Positions 1 to 11,281 are shown, numbered from the stretch's first letter. The stretch: 64,000 nucleotides of DNA from [Mycobacterium] fortunisiensis (GCF_019050325.1 NZ_VOMB01000016.1:372001-436000), one strand, 5' to 3'. Translations and numbers: made by a program. Notes: generated by a model from the letters alone, not told the origin.

Positions 1-2613
1 AAGAAGCCCGAAGACAAACCCCGTCCGCAGGGCAACGGTGCGGCTGCGCCCAAGCCCGGCGCCCCCAGCCCCGCGACGGCGGCCAAGCCAGCCCCGGCAA
101 AGCCGGCTGCCCCGGCGGCTGAAGCCCCGGCTCCGGCTGCTGAAGCCCCGGCACGTCCGGCAGCCCCCAAGCCCGGTGCTCCGCAGCCCCCGGCCGAGCC
201 GAGTGCCCCGGCCGCTGCGGCCACCCCCAGCGCTCCGGAGAAGGCAGCGCCGGCACCGGGAGCCACCCCTGGCCCCCGGCCGACCCCCGGTCCGCGTCCG
301 GGCCCGGCGTCGGGTGCCCCGAAGCCGGCGCCGCGTGCCCCGCGGGTCGGCAACAACCCGTTCTCCACGCAGCAGCCGGTTGAGCGGCCCATTCCCCGTC
401 CGCAGCCCCGGCCCGGTGCGCCGCGCCCCGGCGGCGGCCCCCGTCCGTCGCCCGGCAACATGCCGCCGCGTCCGGCCGGTGCCGGCGCGCCCGGCCGTGG
501 CGGACCGCGCCCCGGTCCGCGTCCGGGCGGTGGACCCCGTCCCGGCGCCGGTCAGGGCGGTCGTCCCGGCGGCGGCGGTGGTGGCAACTACCGCGGCGGC
601 GGTGCCGGTGGCGGTGGCGGTGCCGGTGGAGGCGCGGCCGCTGGAGGCTTCCGGGGTCGCCCCGGTGGCGGCGGTCGTCCGGGACAGCGCGGTGGCGCGG
701 CCGGTGCGTTCGGTCGTCCCGGCGGTGCCCCCAAGCGTGGCCGCAAGTCGAAGCGGGCGAAACGCGCCGAATACGAGAACATGCAGGCCCCGGTCGTCGG
801 CGGGGTGCGGTTGCCGCACGGCAACGGCGAGACCATCCGGCTGGCCCGCGGTGCCTCGCTGAGCGACTTCGCCGACAAGATCAACGCCAACCCGGCCTCG
901 CTGGTGCAGGCGCTGTTCAACCTCGGTGAGATGGTCACCGCGACCCAGTCGGTCGGCGACGACATCCTGGAGCTGCTCGGCGGCGAGATGAACTACAAGG
1001 TTCAGGTCGTCTCGCCCGAGGACGAGGACCGTGAGCTGCTGCAGTCCTTCGACCTCACCTACGGCGAGGACGAGGGCGGCGAGGACGACCTCGAGTTCCG
1101 CCCGCCGGTCGTCACGGTCATGGGTCACGTCGACCACGGCAAGACCCGACTGCTGGACACCATCCGCAACGCCAGCGTCCGCGAGGGCGAGGCCGGCGGC
1201 ATCACCCAGCACATCGGCGCCTACCAGGTGGAGGTCGATCTGGACGGCACCGTCCGGCCGATCACCTTCATCGACACCCCCGGTCACGAGGCGTTCACCG
1301 CCATGCGTGCCCGCGGTGCGAAGGCCACCGACATCGCGATCCTGGTGGTCGCCGCCGACGACGGCGTCATGCCGCAGACGGTGGAGGCCATCAACCACGC
1401 GCAGGCCGCTGACGTGCCGATCGTGGTCGCGGTCAACAAGATCGACAAGGAAGGTGCCGACCCGGCCAAGATCCGGGCGCAGCTCACCGAATACAACCTG
1501 GTGGCCGAGGACTATGGCGGCGACACCATGTTCGTCGACATCTCGGCCAAGCAGGGCACCAACATCGAGGCGCTGCTGGAGGCGGTCGTGCTGACCGCCG
1601 ACGCGGCCCTGGACCTGCGGGCCAACCCCGACATGGAGGCCCAGGGTGTGGCCATCGAGGCGCACCTGGACCGCGGTCGCGGTCCGGTGGCCACGGTGCT
1701 CATCCAGCGCGGAACGCTGCGGGTCGGCGACTCGGTGGTGGCCGGCGATGCCTATGGCCGCGTCCGCCGCATGGTCGACGAGCACGGCGACGATGTCGTC
1801 GAGGCGCTGCCCTCGCGTCCGGTCCAGGTCATCGGCTTCACGTCGGTGCCCGGTGCCGGTGACAACTTCCTGGTTGTCGACGAGGACCGCATCGCCCGTC
1901 AGATCGCCGACCGGCGCAGCGCGCGCAAGCGCAACGCCCTGGCCGCGCGCAGCCGCAAGCGGATCAGCCTGGAAGACCTGGATTCGGCGCTGAAGGAAAC
2001 CAGCCAGCTGAACCTGATCCTCAAGGGCGACAACGCCGGTACGGTCGAAGCCCTCGAGGAAGCCCTGATGGGCATCCAGATCGACGACGAAGTGGAGCTG
2101 CGGGTCATCGACCGCGGTGTCGGTGGCGTCACCGAGACCAACGTCAACCTGGCCTCGGCGTCGGACGCGATCATCATCGGGTTCAACGTCCGTGCCGAGG
2201 GCAAGGCGACCGAGCTGGCCAACCGCGAGGGTGTCGAGATCCGGTACTACTCGGTGATCTACCAGGCCATCGACGAGATCGAGGCCGCGCTCAAGGGCAT
2301 GCTCAAGCCGGTGTACGAGGAGAAGGAGCTCGGCCGCGCCGAGATCCGGGCGATCTTCCGGTCGTCCAAGGTCGGCAACATCGCCGGCTGCCTGGTCACC
2401 TCGGGCATCATGCGTCGCAACGCCAAGGCCCGGCTGCTGCGGGACAACACCGTCGTCGCGCAGAACCTCACGGTGTCCTCGCTCAAGCGCGAGAAGGACG
2501 ACGCCACCGAGGTGCGCGAGGGCTACGAGTGCGGTCTCACGCTGACCTACTCCGACATCAAGGAAGGCGACGTCATCGAGACGTACGAGCTGGTCGAGAA
2601 GGTACGGACCTAA
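1..2613 (+). CDS. infB: translation initiation factor IF-2 (5' end outside window)
   Basis: GTPase that places initiator tRNA on the 30S subunit and promotes subunit joining. The frame is open from base 1, so the true start lies upstream; 870 residues are visible. The first ~250 are a Pro/Ala- then Gly/Arg-rich low-complexity N-terminal region typical of actinobacterial IF-2. The G domain follows with GHVDHGKT (about 1121-1145), DTPGHEAFT and NKID, then the C-terminal beta-barrel domains that bind fMet-tRNA. It heads an infB-rbfA-nrnA-dinF run with a 3-nt gap to rbfA. The low-complexity stretch creates long false frames on both strands. Confidence 0.98.
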   Translation, partial: KKPEDKPRPQGNGAAAPKPGAPSPATAAKPAPAKPAAPAAEAPAPAAEAPARPAAPKPGAPQPPAEPSAPAAAATPSAPEKAAPAPGATPGPRPTPGPRPGPASGAPKPAPRAPRVGNNPFSTQQPVERPIPRPQPRPGAPRPGGGPRPSPGNMPPRPAGAGAPGRGGPRPGPRPGGGPRPGAGQGGRPGGGGGGNYRGGGAGGGGGAGGGAAAGGFRGRPGGGGRPGQRGGAAGAFGRPGGAPKRGRKSKRAKRAEYENMQAPVVGGVRLPHGNGETIRLARGASLSDFADKINANPASLVQALFNLGEMVTATQSVGDDILELLGGEMNYKVQVVSPEDEDRELLQSFDLTYGEDEGGEDDLEFRPPVVTVMGHVDHGKTRLLDTIRNASVREGEAGGITQHIGAYQVEVDLDGTVRPITFIDTPGHEAFTAMRARGAKATDIAILVVAADDGVMPQTVEAINHAQAADVPIVVAVNKIDKEGADPAKIRAQLTEYNLVAEDYGGDTMFVDISAKQGTNIEALLEAVVLTADAALDLRANPDMEAQGVAIEAHLDRGRGPVATVLIQRGTLRVGDSVVAGDAYGRVRRMVDEHGDDVVEALPSRPVQVIGFTSVPGAGDNFLVVDEDRIARQIADRRSARKRNALAARSRKRISLEDLDSALKETSQLNLILKGDNAGTVEALEEALMGIQIDDEVELRVIDRGVGGVTETNVNLASASDAIIIGFNVRAEGKATELANREGVEIRYYSVIYQAIDEIEAALKGMLKPVYEEKELGRAEIRAIFRSSKVGNIAGCLVTSGIMRRNAKARLLRDNTVVAQNLTVSSLKREKDDATEVREGYECGLTLTYSDIKEGDVIETYELVEKVRT

Positions 2614-2616
2614 GGT

Positions 2617-4117
<1,501 letters not shown>

Positions 4118-4146
4118 CTCGGTCAGGGGCATCCTGGGTGGATCCC

Positions 4147-5481
4147 ATGGTTGAGCCGGAAGGCGACATCCCGGTTGTACCGGCCACCACCCGTCGGATC
4201 GCCGGCCTGGCCTTCCCGGCCCTGGGAGTGCTCGCCGCCGAACCCATCTATCTGCTGTTCGACATCGCGGTCGTCGGGCGTCTCGGGGCGCTCAGCCTGG
4301 CCGGACTGGCCATCGGCGGGCTGATCCTGGGGCTCGTCAATTCCCAGGGCACCTTCCTGTCCTACGGCACCACGGCGCGCTCGGCCCGGTTGTTCGGGGC
4401 CGGTGACCGGCCCGCGGCGGTCCGCGAAGGGGTGCAGGCCACCTGGCTGGCGTTCGGCCTGGGGTTGTTGATCATCGCGGTGGTGCAGGCGGGCGCCGCC
4501 CCGCTGCTGTCGGTGATCGCCGGACAGCCCGACATCGCCGACGCCGCGCTGCCATGGCTTCGCATCGCCATCCTCGCGGCGCCGGCGATCCTGGTCTCGT
4601 TGGCCGGCAACGGCTGGATGCGCGGGGTACAGGACACGGTCCGGCCGCTGCGGTACGTAGTGTTCGGTTTCGCGGTGTCGGCGTTGCTGTGTCCGTTGCT
4701 CGTCTATGGCTGGCTGGGGATGCCGCGCATGGAGCTGGCCGGGTCGGCGGTGGCGAATCTGGTGGGTCAATGGGTGGCGGCGTTGCTGTTCTTGCGCGCC
4801 CTGCTGAACGAGAAGGTGGCACTGGGGATCCAGCCGGCGGTGCTGCGCGCCCAGCTGACCATGGGGCGCGATCTGCTGGCGCGGTCATTGGCGTTTCAGG
4901 CCTGCTTCCTGTCCGCCGGGGCGGTGGCGGCGCGCTTTGGCGCGGCCGCGGTGGCCGCACATCAGGTCGTCCTGCAGGTGTGGAGTTTCCTTGCGCTCGT
5001 GCTGGATTCGCTGGCCATCGCCGCGCAGTCACTGGTGGGCGCGGCGCTGGGGGCCGGCCAACTCGGGCATGCCAAGACCGTGGCGTGGCGGGTGACGTTG
5101 TTCTCGACGCTGGCCGGTGTGGTGCTGGCCGTGGTGTTCGCGGTGGGTTCCTCGGTGCTGCCGCCGGTGTTCACCGACGACGAATCGGTGTTGGCGGCCA
5201 TCGGGGTGCCGTGGTGGTTCCTGGTGGCCCAATTGCCGGTGGCCGGCATCGTTTTCGCGTTCGACGGGGTGCTGCTGGGTGCCGGCGACGCCAAGTTCAT
5301 GCGCAACGCCACCCTGGCCAGCGCGTTGATCGGATTCTTGCCGCTGATCTGGTTGTCCCTGATCTACGGCTGGGGGCTGTTCGGGATCTGGTCGGGGCTG
5401 AGCACGTTCATGGTGCTGCGGCTGATCTTCGTCGGCTGGCGGACCTGCTCGGGTCGCTGGCTGGTCGCGGGCACTGGCTGA
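4147..5481 (+). CDS. dinF: MATE-family multidrug/toxin efflux protein (DinF-like)
   Basis: Polytopic inner-membrane transporter of the MATE superfamily, expected to export organic cations using an ion gradient. It is 444 residues with about twelve hydrophobic segments and the two-fold MatE repeat; the first helix contains GLAFPALGVLAAEPIYLLFD. It lies 29 nt after nrnA in the same order as M. tuberculosis dinF (Rv2836c). The ATG at 4147 was chosen; a GTG at 4138 would add three residues. The substrate cannot be read from sequence. The gene ends at a strong inverted repeat. Confidence 0.9.
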   Translation: MVEPEGDIPVVPATTRRIAGLAFPALGVLAAEPIYLLFDIAVVGRLGALSLAGLAIGGLILGLVNSQGTFLSYGTTARSARLFGAGDRPAAVREGVQATWLAFGLGLLIIAVVQAGAAPLLSVIAGQPDIADAALPWLRIAILAAPAILVSLAGNGWMRGVQDTVRPLRYVVFGFAVSALLCPLLVYGWLGMPRMELAGSAVANLVGQWVAALLFLRALLNEKVALGIQPAVLRAQLTMGRDLLARSLAFQACFLSAGAVAARFGAAAVAAHQVVLQVWSFLALVLDSLAIAAQSLVGAALGAGQLGHAKTVAWRVTLFSTLAGVVLAVVFAVGSSVLPPVFTDDESVLAAIGVPWWFLVAQLPVAGIVFAFDGVLLGAGDAKFMRNATLASALIGFLPLIWLSLIYGWGLFGIWSGLSTFMVLRLIFVGWRTCSGRWLVAGTG

Positions 5482-5518
5482 TCTGCACCGCGAGCGCGCA
5501 TGTTTGCCGCGGCAGGAC

Positions 5519-5578
5519 CTGGTTTGTCACGCTAGCGTGGCGCTCGAGCTCGACCGCCACGCTAGCGTGACAAACCAG
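5519..5578. terminator. 24-bp perfect inverted repeat between convergent genes
   Basis: The arms 5519-5542 and 5555-5578 are exact reverse complements (left arm begins CTGGTTTGTCACGCTAGCG) around a 12-base loop. The element lies between dinF (+) and the enoyl-CoA hydratase gene (-), so it can act as a terminator for both. There is no U-tract, which is common for mycobacterial intrinsic terminators. Confidence 0.75.
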
Positions 5579-5591
5579 AACCCGGGGGGCG

Positions 5592-6347
5592 TCAGCGCAC
5601 CTGCGAGCGGCCCCGGTCCATCACCGCGGCCCGATTGGCGGCGATGTCGTCGCCGGTCGCGGTCGCCATCCATTCCCGGGCCGACGCCGCTTCGATCCAC
5701 AGCCCGGCGTTGGTCTGCGCTTCGTCGATGCGGTGGTAGGAGGCCAGCAGGGCGCGCACGGCGGCCTGGTTGTTGCCGGCGATGGCGGTCGCCACCCGGC
5801 GGGCGGTGGGCAGCAGCTCGGCGTGCGGCACCACTTCGGTGACGAGCCCGGCCCGCAGGGCGTCGTCGGCCGAAAGGTAATCGCCGGTCAGGCTCATCCG
5901 GCGGGCCAGCCCCACGCCCACCTTCTGCGGCAGTCGCACGCTCAGCCCCCAGGTCGGCAGCAGACCCACCCGGGCGTGCGTGTCGGCGAAGCGGGCCTGC
6001 GCGGAGGCGATCAGGATGTCGCAGTACAGCGCCAGTTCCAGGCCCCCGGTGACCGCGGCACCGTTGATGGCGCCGATCACCGGCTTGGTCATGGCCGGCC
6101 ATTTGGGGGAGATGTCGGGCAAGTCGGTGGTGTCGCCCAGTTCTTTGAGGTCCAGGCCGGCGCAGAACACCGGATCGGCGCCGGTGACGATGACGACGTC
6201 GACGTCGTCATCGGCCTGCGCGGTGCGCAGCGCTCCGTAGAATTCGCTGCGCAGCTGCGCCGAGAGTGCATTGCGGGACTGGGGCCGGTTCAGCGTCAGG
6301 GTCCGGACTCGGTCCGTGGTGTCCACCAGCAATACAGGATCGGTCAT
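5592..6347 (-). CDS. enoyl-CoA hydratase/isomerase family protein
   Basis: Crotonase-fold enzyme of about 251 residues, probably acting on an acyl-CoA in fatty-acid or related catabolism. It has VTGADPVFCAGLDLKEL (oxyanion-hole region), INGAAVTGGLELALYCDILI and a third helix with FADTHARVGLLP, where the usual catalytic Glu pair is incomplete. Position beside dinF matches M. tuberculosis echA16 (Rv2831). The ATG at 6347 is preferred over one nine codons upstream because TACGGT lies exactly 6 nt before it. Substrate and true hydratase activity are uncertain. Confidence 0.88.
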   Translation of the reverse strand: MTDPVLLVDTTDRVRTLTLNRPQSRNALSAQLRSEFYGALRTAQADDDVDVVIVTGADPVFCAGLDLKELGDTTDLPDISPKWPAMTKPVIGAINGAAVTGGLELALYCDILIASAQARFADTHARVGLLPTWGLSVRLPQKVGVGLARRMSLTGDYLSADDALRAGLVTEVVPHAELLPTARRVATAIAGNNQAAVRALLASYHRIDEAQTNAGLWIEAASAREWMATATGDDIAANRAAVMDRGRSQVR

Positions 6348-6353
6348 GCGCTC

Positions 6354-6385
6354 ACCGTAACCGGCGGGCCGCACGCGCCTATCGT
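6354..6385. promoter_or_regulatory. back-to-back leaderless -10 elements (echA-type gene and DUF2277 gene)
   Basis: On the minus strand TACGGT (6354-6359) ends 6 nt before the ATG at 6347. On the plus strand TATCGT (6380-6385) ends 7 nt before the ATG at 6393. The divergent starts are only 45 bp apart, so the two promoters overlap. Confidence 0.7.
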
Positions 6386-6392
6386 GGGTCTC

Positions 6393-6659
6393 ATGTGCCG
6401 CAACATCACCGAGCTACGGGGACTGCAGCCCGCCGCCACCGACGAGGAGATCGAGGCCGCCGCCCGCCAGTACGTGCGCAAGGTCAGTGGTATCACCCGC
6501 CCGGCCGGGGCCAACGTCGAGGCGTTCGAGGCCGCTGTCGCCGAGGTCACCGCCACCACCACCCGGCTGCTCGAGGGCCTGGCGCCACGCCGCCAGCCGC
6601 CCAAGACCGTGCCGCCACTGCGTCGGCCCGAGGTGCGGGCGAGGATGGCCGCCAGGTGA
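6393..6659 (+). CDS. DUF2277 family protein
   Basis: Small 88-residue protein matching DUF2277: it opens MCRNITELRGLQPAATDEEI and has a conserved middle, ARQYVRKVSGITRPAGANVE. The function is unknown. It is basic at the C-terminus, with no membrane segment or signal. The start is fixed by a TATCGT hexamer 7 nt upstream (leaderless). Its stop overlaps the GTG of the next gene (GTGA), so the two are probably one transcript. Confidence 0.88.
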   Translation: MCRNITELRGLQPAATDEEIEAAARQYVRKVSGITRPAGANVEAFEAAVAEVTATTTRLLEGLAPRRQPPKTVPPLRRPEVRARMAAR

Positions 6660-7216
6660 ATTCACCTGCGCTCAAGGAGTGGAGCGCGGCCATACACGCC
6701 CTGCTCGAGGGCCGCCAGACGGTGTTGCTGCGCAAGGGCGGCATCCACGAGAAGCGGTTTTCTGTCGAGCCGGCGCAGGGGCCTGCGCCGTTCCTGTTGT
6801 TCCCCACGGTCGCGCACAGTCACGCCCAACGAGTGCGTCCGCAACACGCCGACCTGCTCGATATCGCTGCGCAGGACAGTGCCGAGGACGCGGTGATCAT
6901 TCGGACCGCCGCGAAAGTTGTTGCCGCCGTTGAGGTCAACCGGCCGGAGGCGATCGGGGAGCTGGCCGATCTGCATATCTGGACCGCTGAGTCGGTGCAG
7001 GCCGACCGGCTCGATTTCCGCCCAAAACACCGGCTGTGCGTCCTGGTCGTGCAGGCACGCCCGCTGCGCTCGCCGGTTCGGTTGGCCCGCACGCCGGAAT
7101 TCGCCGGCTGCAAGAGCTGGGTCGACCTGCCGGTACCGGCGGACGCGGGCGCACCGGTGCACGACGAGGCGACGTTGCACGACATCGCCGAGCGGGTGCG
7201 CCGGTCCGTGGGCTGA
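6656..7216 (+). CDS. DUF1802 family protein
   Basis: Soluble protein of 186 residues recognised as DUF1802 by its N-terminus ALKEWSAAIHALLEGRQTVL followed by LRKGGIHEK and a later FLLFPTVAHSH. The family has no established activity. It starts at a GTG overlapping the DUF2277 stop by 4 nt. It converges with the CocE-type hydrolase gene, only 14 nt away, with no obvious terminator between them. Confidence 0.85.
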   Translation: MNSPALKEWSAAIHALLEGRQTVLLRKGGIHEKRFSVEPAQGPAPFLLFPTVAHSHAQRVRPQHADLLDIAAQDSAEDAVIIRTAAKVVAAVEVNRPEAIGELADLHIWTAESVQADRLDFRPKHRLCVLVVQARPLRSPVRLARTPEFAGCKSWVDLPVPADAGAPVHDEATLHDIAERVRRSVG

Positions 7217-7230
7217 CGGCTCGCGAGGGC

Positions 7231-8877
7231 CTACGTCGGCGGCAGTGGGTCGGCCGGCAGCAGTACCCGGGACACCCCGCCCCGACCGTGGTGCACGGTG
7301 TGGGTGGCCGGGACCAGCTGGGTACCGGAGGCCGCCGGCTCGTCGGTGCCCAGATTGCGGGCGAACCGTGGATGTGAACCACCGGCGATCAGCACTCGGA
7401 TCCGGGACCCCGCCGGGAATCGGTGGGCCACGGCATCCAACTCGAGGCGCACCGGGCCGGTGTGCCCGTTCAACCGGCGGAACGCGTCAGACACATTGCG
7501 GGATCGCCCTTTTGCGTCCACCTCGCTGATCCGGACGAAGAGGTCGTGGTGCGGATTGTCACAACTGTGCGCGAGTTCGACCACCGGGTTGCCGACCACG
7601 TAGAGGTCGGCCGCGAGTGGGTCACCGGTGAACGTCAGCACGTCGCGACGGGCGGCCAGCGCGGAGTCGTCCCGGTAGCCGCTGTCGCGGGACAGCAGCC
7701 GCCCGCCGATGGTCGGTGTGGGGTGGGCCGGGTCATAGGTGAACCACGACGCCGGCGCGCTGTCGGCCGGCGCGGTGTCGCTCAGCCGGCCCGTCGGGTG
7801 CAGGAACACCTCGTGGTCCGGCATCGCCGGTGGCCAGTCCGGCTGCTCGACCCAACCGTGCTTGTTCACCTGAATCCGGACCCGGGCCCGATCGGCGGCG
7901 GGTGTGCCGGCCAGGTGGGTTTCGAGCCACTGCAGCGTTTCGCGCAGCACGGTCGGCGCGCCTTTGGTCATCAACTGGGTGTGCGTCCACGATCCGACCG
8001 TCAGCGCCACCGGGGCACCACGGCGGTTCAGCTGCTGGTACTGCTCGAGGGTCTGTTCCAGGAACAGGTCCTGCCAACCCCCGAACAACAGCACCGGGAC
8101 CTGCACCCGCTCCAGTGCCTCGGTGCAGCGCATCGGGTCCCAGAACGGGTCGGCGGCGTCGGGATGCTGCAGCCACGTTTCATACCACGGTGCACCGGTA
8201 CCCAGCAGCGACCGCCCGGCCCGGTCCAGGGGCAGTCCGGCGGTGGCTTTCGCGATCTCACGCGGCGACCGCAGTTCCCGCAGGATCGCGCGTGGCAGCC
8301 CGGGATCTTCCTGGTGGGCCATCATGTTGCTCCAGCCGAGGAAATCGTTGAGGGTGAACGACCCGGTGCCCCACGACGAGGCCCGGAAATCGTGTGGCCC
8401 CACCGTGATCACCGCGGCCTTGAGTTCCGGCGGGGGATCACATAGCAGCGCCCACTGGGTGAATCCCAGGTAGGACAACCCGATGGTGGCGAAACTGCCG
8501 GTGAACCACGGCTGCTCACGCAGCCACAGCACAGTGTCGGCACCGTCGGCCTTCTCGTGGACCATCGGCGTGAACTGCCCGCCCGAGCCGAACGTGCCAC
8601 GCACGCTCTGCAGCACCACGTGGTAGCCGCGCGCGGCGTACACCTGCCCGAACAATGTCGAGAACGGGAACCGGCGACCGTAGGGCACCCGGACGAGCAG
8701 CGTGCCCGCCGGTGTGTCGGTGTGTGGCGCGTAGTGGTCGGCCAGCAGCTCGACGCCGTCGCGCATCGGCACCCGCAGGCGACGGTGAACGGTGAACGCG
8801 GTGGTGTGTGGGGGCAGGCCCAGGAGCCGGCTGACGGATCGGCCGATGGCCGGCGCGGCGGTGGTGGTCACGGTCAC
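7231..8877 (-). CDS. CocE/NonD-type alpha/beta hydrolase (X-Pro dipeptidyl-peptidase S15 family)
   Basis: Predicted serine hydrolase of 548 residues, similar to M. tuberculosis Rv2800. The N-terminal alpha/beta-hydrolase domain has VPMRDGVELLADHY and the nucleophile elbow GLSYLG (Ser135). The C-terminal half has the jelly-roll X-Pro_dipeptidase-C signature (ELAHSCDNPHHDLFVRISEV, then FPAGSRIRVLIAGGSHPRFA). Such enzymes cleave esters or amides; the substrate is not predictable. No signal peptide is evident. The GTG start has TAACCT 6 nt upstream (8884-8889), so a leaderless message is likely. It is followed upstream by a DUF3558-like gene on the same strand. Confidence 0.88.
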   Translation of the reverse strand: MTVTTTAAPAIGRSVSRLLGLPPHTTAFTVHRRLRVPMRDGVELLADHYAPHTDTPAGTLLVRVPYGRRFPFSTLFGQVYAARGYHVVLQSVRGTFGSGGQFTPMVHEKADGADTVLWLREQPWFTGSFATIGLSYLGFTQWALLCDPPPELKAAVITVGPHDFRASSWGTGSFTLNDFLGWSNMMAHQEDPGLPRAILRELRSPREIAKATAGLPLDRAGRSLLGTGAPWYETWLQHPDAADPFWDPMRCTEALERVQVPVLLFGGWQDLFLEQTLEQYQQLNRRGAPVALTVGSWTHTQLMTKGAPTVLRETLQWLETHLAGTPAADRARVRIQVNKHGWVEQPDWPPAMPDHEVFLHPTGRLSDTAPADSAPASWFTYDPAHPTPTIGGRLLSRDSGYRDDSALAARRDVLTFTGDPLAADLYVVGNPVVELAHSCDNPHHDLFVRISEVDAKGRSRNVSDAFRRLNGHTGPVRLELDAVAHRFPAGSRIRVLIAGGSHPRFARNLGTDEPAASGTQLVPATHTVHHGRGGVSRVLLPADPLPPT

Positions 8878-8883
8878 CGCACC

Positions 8884-8889
8884 AGGTTA
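8884..8889 (-). promoter_or_regulatory. leaderless -10 (TAACCT) of the CocE-type hydrolase gene
   Basis: TAACCT on the minus strand, 6 nt before the GTG at 8877. The hexamer lies just upstream of that start, immediately after the DUF3558-like gene stop at 8894. Confidence 0.6.
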
Positions 8890-8893
8890 CGGA

Positions 8894-9493
8894 TCAGAAT
8901 TTGTAGTAGGGGGCCAACTCGTGGGCGCGTTGCAGATTGATCTGCAGGCAGTCCGGGCGATCCGGGGAGTGAATCGGCGAGTAGAACATCGACTGCTGGA
9001 TGACGCCGTAGCTGGTCTCGAACGCCACCATGCAGGTGGTCCACCACCGGTCGTTCCAGTCGGTGGGCTTCATGACCCAGTACTGGGCCGCGCGGTGCCC
9101 GTCGATGTCGAGCTCGAGTGCGTCGGCCGGGATCGTCTCGTCGTAGGTGCGCCAGACGAATGCCTCGACCGCCACCTGGTAATTGCCCGCGTCATATTTG
9201 CAGCGCAGGCTGTCCTCCGGCTCCGGTGGGGTGAACGCCAGGCCGATCCGCTGGATCACGTCGAGCGGGATGTCGCGGCACGGATCGAACGGCGACGGGT
9301 CGGTGGTCTCGATGACCGGCCATTTGATGGTGGTGGACACATTGGTCATCGGGAGATCGGTGACGTCCACGTGCGCCGGACCGCCGGCCGCACTGTCGGA
9401 CGGGCCTGACTGCCACACCACGATCAGCGCTGCGACCAGCGCCGCAACCAGTCCCGTCGATGCCGACAGTAGGCGCAACTTGGCAGCCATCAC
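8894..9493 (-). CDS. membrane-anchored DUF3558-like protein
   Basis: Protein of 199 residues with one N-terminal hydrophobic segment (about residues 9-28) and an exported domain resembling DUF3558: an SPFDPCRDIPLDVIQRIGL block, then paired Cys residues in SLRCKYDAG and WTTCMVAF. There is no lipobox Cys at the end of the hydrophobic segment, so it looks like an anchored rather than a lipid-modified protein. Position next to the CocE-type gene matches Rv2799 beside Rv2800. The function is unknown. The upstream 157 bp is shared with divergent pptH. Confidence 0.78.
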   Translation of the reverse strand: MMAAKLRLLSASTGLVAALVAALIVVWQSGPSDSAAGGPAHVDVTDLPMTNVSTTIKWPVIETTDPSPFDPCRDIPLDVIQRIGLAFTPPEPEDSLRCKYDAGNYQVAVEAFVWRTYDETIPADALELDIDGHRAAQYWVMKPTDWNDRWWTTCMVAFETSYGVIQQSMFYSPIHSPDRPDCLQINLQRAHELAPYYKF

Positions 9494-9575
9494 ACCCCCT
9501 CGCAGTTTGGTGGCACTTCGATCCCCGGCCTGCGGGGAGTGTAGCGGTCGGTCACAACGGACTCGACCATAAACG

Positions 9576-9587
9576 AGAACCTGTTCT
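9576..9587. promoter_or_regulatory. KstR-like palindrome AGAACCTGTTCT
   Basis: The 12-bp palindrome (AGAAC-CT-GTTCT) lies between the divergent DUF3558-like gene and pptH. It contains the AACnnGTT core of the mycobacterial sterol-catabolism regulator KstR and a 3' TCTA flank. It is 64 nt from the pptH start. A pptH -10-like TAGGCT is at 9620-9625. Binding by KstR or another TetR protein is inferred from motif only. Confidence 0.4.
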
Positions 9588-9650
9588 AGTTGTCAACGAC
9601 CCGCTGCGGCGGCGCCGGTTAGGCTGGTCCGTTGTGGTGGTGCAACTGTG

Positions 9651-10610
9651 ATGAAGGATCACGAGTCAAGAGACCGACAGCCGATTCTCTGGGCGGTCAG
9701 CGACCTGCATACCGGTCATACCGGAAACAAGCCGGTCACCGAGTCGTTGTACCCGGCCTCGCCCGACGATTGGCTGATCGTCGCCGGCGACGTCGGGGAG
9801 CGCACCGACGAGATCCGCTGGGCCCTGGACCTACTGCGCAAGCGGTTCGCGAAAGTCATCTGGGTTCCCGGCAACCACGAGCTGTGGACCACCAACAAGG
9901 ACCCGATGCAGATCTTCGGCCGGTCCCGCTACGACTACCTGGTCGACATGTGCGACCAGATGGGCGTCATCACCCCCGAGCATCCGTTCCCGGTGTGGAC
10001 CGAGCAGGGCGGCCCGGCCACGATCGTGCCGATGTTCCTGCTGTACGACTACACGTTCCTGCCCGAAGGCGCGTCGACCAAGGCCGAGGGGCTGGCCATC
10101 GCCCGGGACCGCAACGTCGTCGGCACCGACGAGTTCCTCTTGTCCTGCGAGCCCTACGCGACCCGCGACGCCTGGTGCCGCGACCGGGTGGCGGCCACCC
10201 GCAAGCGGCTTGAGGACCTGGACTGGATGACGCCGACGATTCTGGTCAACCACTTCCCGTTGGTCCGCGAACCCTGCGATGCGATGTTCTACCCCGAGTT
10301 CTCCTTGTGGTGCGGCACGACGGCCACGAAGGATTGGCACACCCGCTTCAACGCCACCTGCTCGGTGTACGGCCACCTGCACATCCCGCGCACCACGTGG
10401 TACGACGACGTGCGCTTCGAAGAGGTGTCGGTCGGTTACCCACGGGAGTGGCGTCGCCGCAAGCCGTACCGCTGGTTGCGTCAGATCCTGCCCGACCCCA
10501 ACTACGCGCCCGGTTATCTCAACGAGTTCGGCGGGCATTTCGAGATCACCGCCGAGATGCGGGTCAACGCCCAGCAGATGCAGGAGCGGATCAAGGCCCG
10601 GCGCGCATGA
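9651..10610 (+). CDS. pptH: metallophosphoesterase, phosphopantetheine hydrolase PptH
   Basis: Calcineurin-type phosphoesterase of 319 residues orthologous by context and sequence to Rv2795c, which removes 4'-phosphopantetheine from carrier proteins and so opposes PptT. Metal-binding motifs are AVSDLHTGH, IVAGDVGE, WVPGNHELW, ILVNHFPL and YGHLHI, all in the expected order. The ATG at 9651 directly follows a GTG at 9648; both are possible. The stop overlaps the pptT start (ATGA). Coupled expression of the hydrolase and the transferase suggests the balance of holo-carrier protein is set by this operon. Confidence 0.92.
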   Translation: MKDHESRDRQPILWAVSDLHTGHTGNKPVTESLYPASPDDWLIVAGDVGERTDEIRWALDLLRKRFAKVIWVPGNHELWTTNKDPMQIFGRSRYDYLVDMCDQMGVITPEHPFPVWTEQGGPATIVPMFLLYDYTFLPEGASTKAEGLAIARDRNVVGTDEFLLSCEPYATRDAWCRDRVAATRKRLEDLDWMTPTILVNHFPLVREPCDAMFYPEFSLWCGTTATKDWHTRFNATCSVYGHLHIPRTTWYDDVRFEEVSVGYPREWRRRKPYRWLRQILPDPNYAPGYLNEFGGHFEITAEMRVNAQQMQERIKARRA

Positions 10611-11281
10611 GCGCCACGTTGCTCGGGCAGGTGCTGCCCGAAATGCCGGACACGCTCGCCTGGGCGGAGGTGTACGACGACCCGCCGGGGTTGACGCCGC
10701 TGCCTGAGGAGCAGGAGTTGGTGGCCCGCGCGGTGGCCAAACGTCGCAACGAGTTCACCACGGTGCGCTACTGCGCGCGCCAGGCGCTGAGTGCACTGGG
10801 GGTGGGTCCGGTCCCAATCCTCAAGGGGGACAAGGGTGAGCCCACGTGGCCCGACGGCATCGTCGGCAGCCTGACCCACACCCAGGGTTTCCGCGGCGCG
10901 GTGGTGGGCCGTACCGACGGGGTCCGCTCGGTCGGTATCGACGCCGAACCGCACGACGTGCTGCCCGACGGAGTGCTCGGGGCAATCTCGTTGCCGCTGG
11001 AGCGTTCCGAGCTCGCCGGCCTTCCCGACGGCCTGCACTGGGACCGAATCTTGTTCTGCGCCAAGGAAGCGACCTACAAAGCCTGGTATCCGCTGACCCA
11101 TCGCTGGCTGGGGTTCGAGGATGCGCACATCACATTCGCGGTGCACGGTTCCGGCACGGTCGGGACGTTCCGGTCGCAGATCCTCATCGACCCGGCCGCC
11201 GAGCACGGACCGCCGCTGAGTGTGCTTGAGGGCCGGTGGTCGGTGCGCGACGGTGTGACGCTGACGGCGATCGTGCTGTGA
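10607..11281 (+). CDS. pptT: 4'-phosphopantetheinyl transferase (Sfp type)
   Basis: Transfers phosphopantetheine from CoA to the acyl and peptidyl carrier proteins used for mycolate, lipid and siderophore synthesis. It is 224 residues, close to the mycobacterial PptT length. The Mg/CoA-binding signatures are [10 protein letters not shown] and [23 protein letters not shown] is the conserved His loop. The start overlaps the pptH stop by 4 nt and its own stop overlaps truB (GTGA), giving a tightly coupled three-gene unit. Confidence 0.95.
   Translation: MSATLLGQVLPEMPDTLAWAEVYDDPPGLTPLPEEQELVARAVAKRRNEFTTVRYCARQALSALGVGPVPILKGDKGEPTWPDGIVGSLTHTQGFRGAVVGRTDGVRSVGIDAEPHDVLPDGVLGAISLPLERSELAGLPDGLHWDRILFCAKEATYKAWYPLTHRWLGFEDAHITFAVHGSGTVGTFRSQILIDPAAEHGPPLSVLEGRWSVRDGVTLTAIVL

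Noticed and set aside
1..780. Repetitive Pro/Ala and Gly/Arg codons as a possible tandem repeat or PE_PGRS-like gene
   Set aside because: The frame is continuous with the IF-2 G domain, and such low-complexity N-termini are normal for actinobacterial IF-2.
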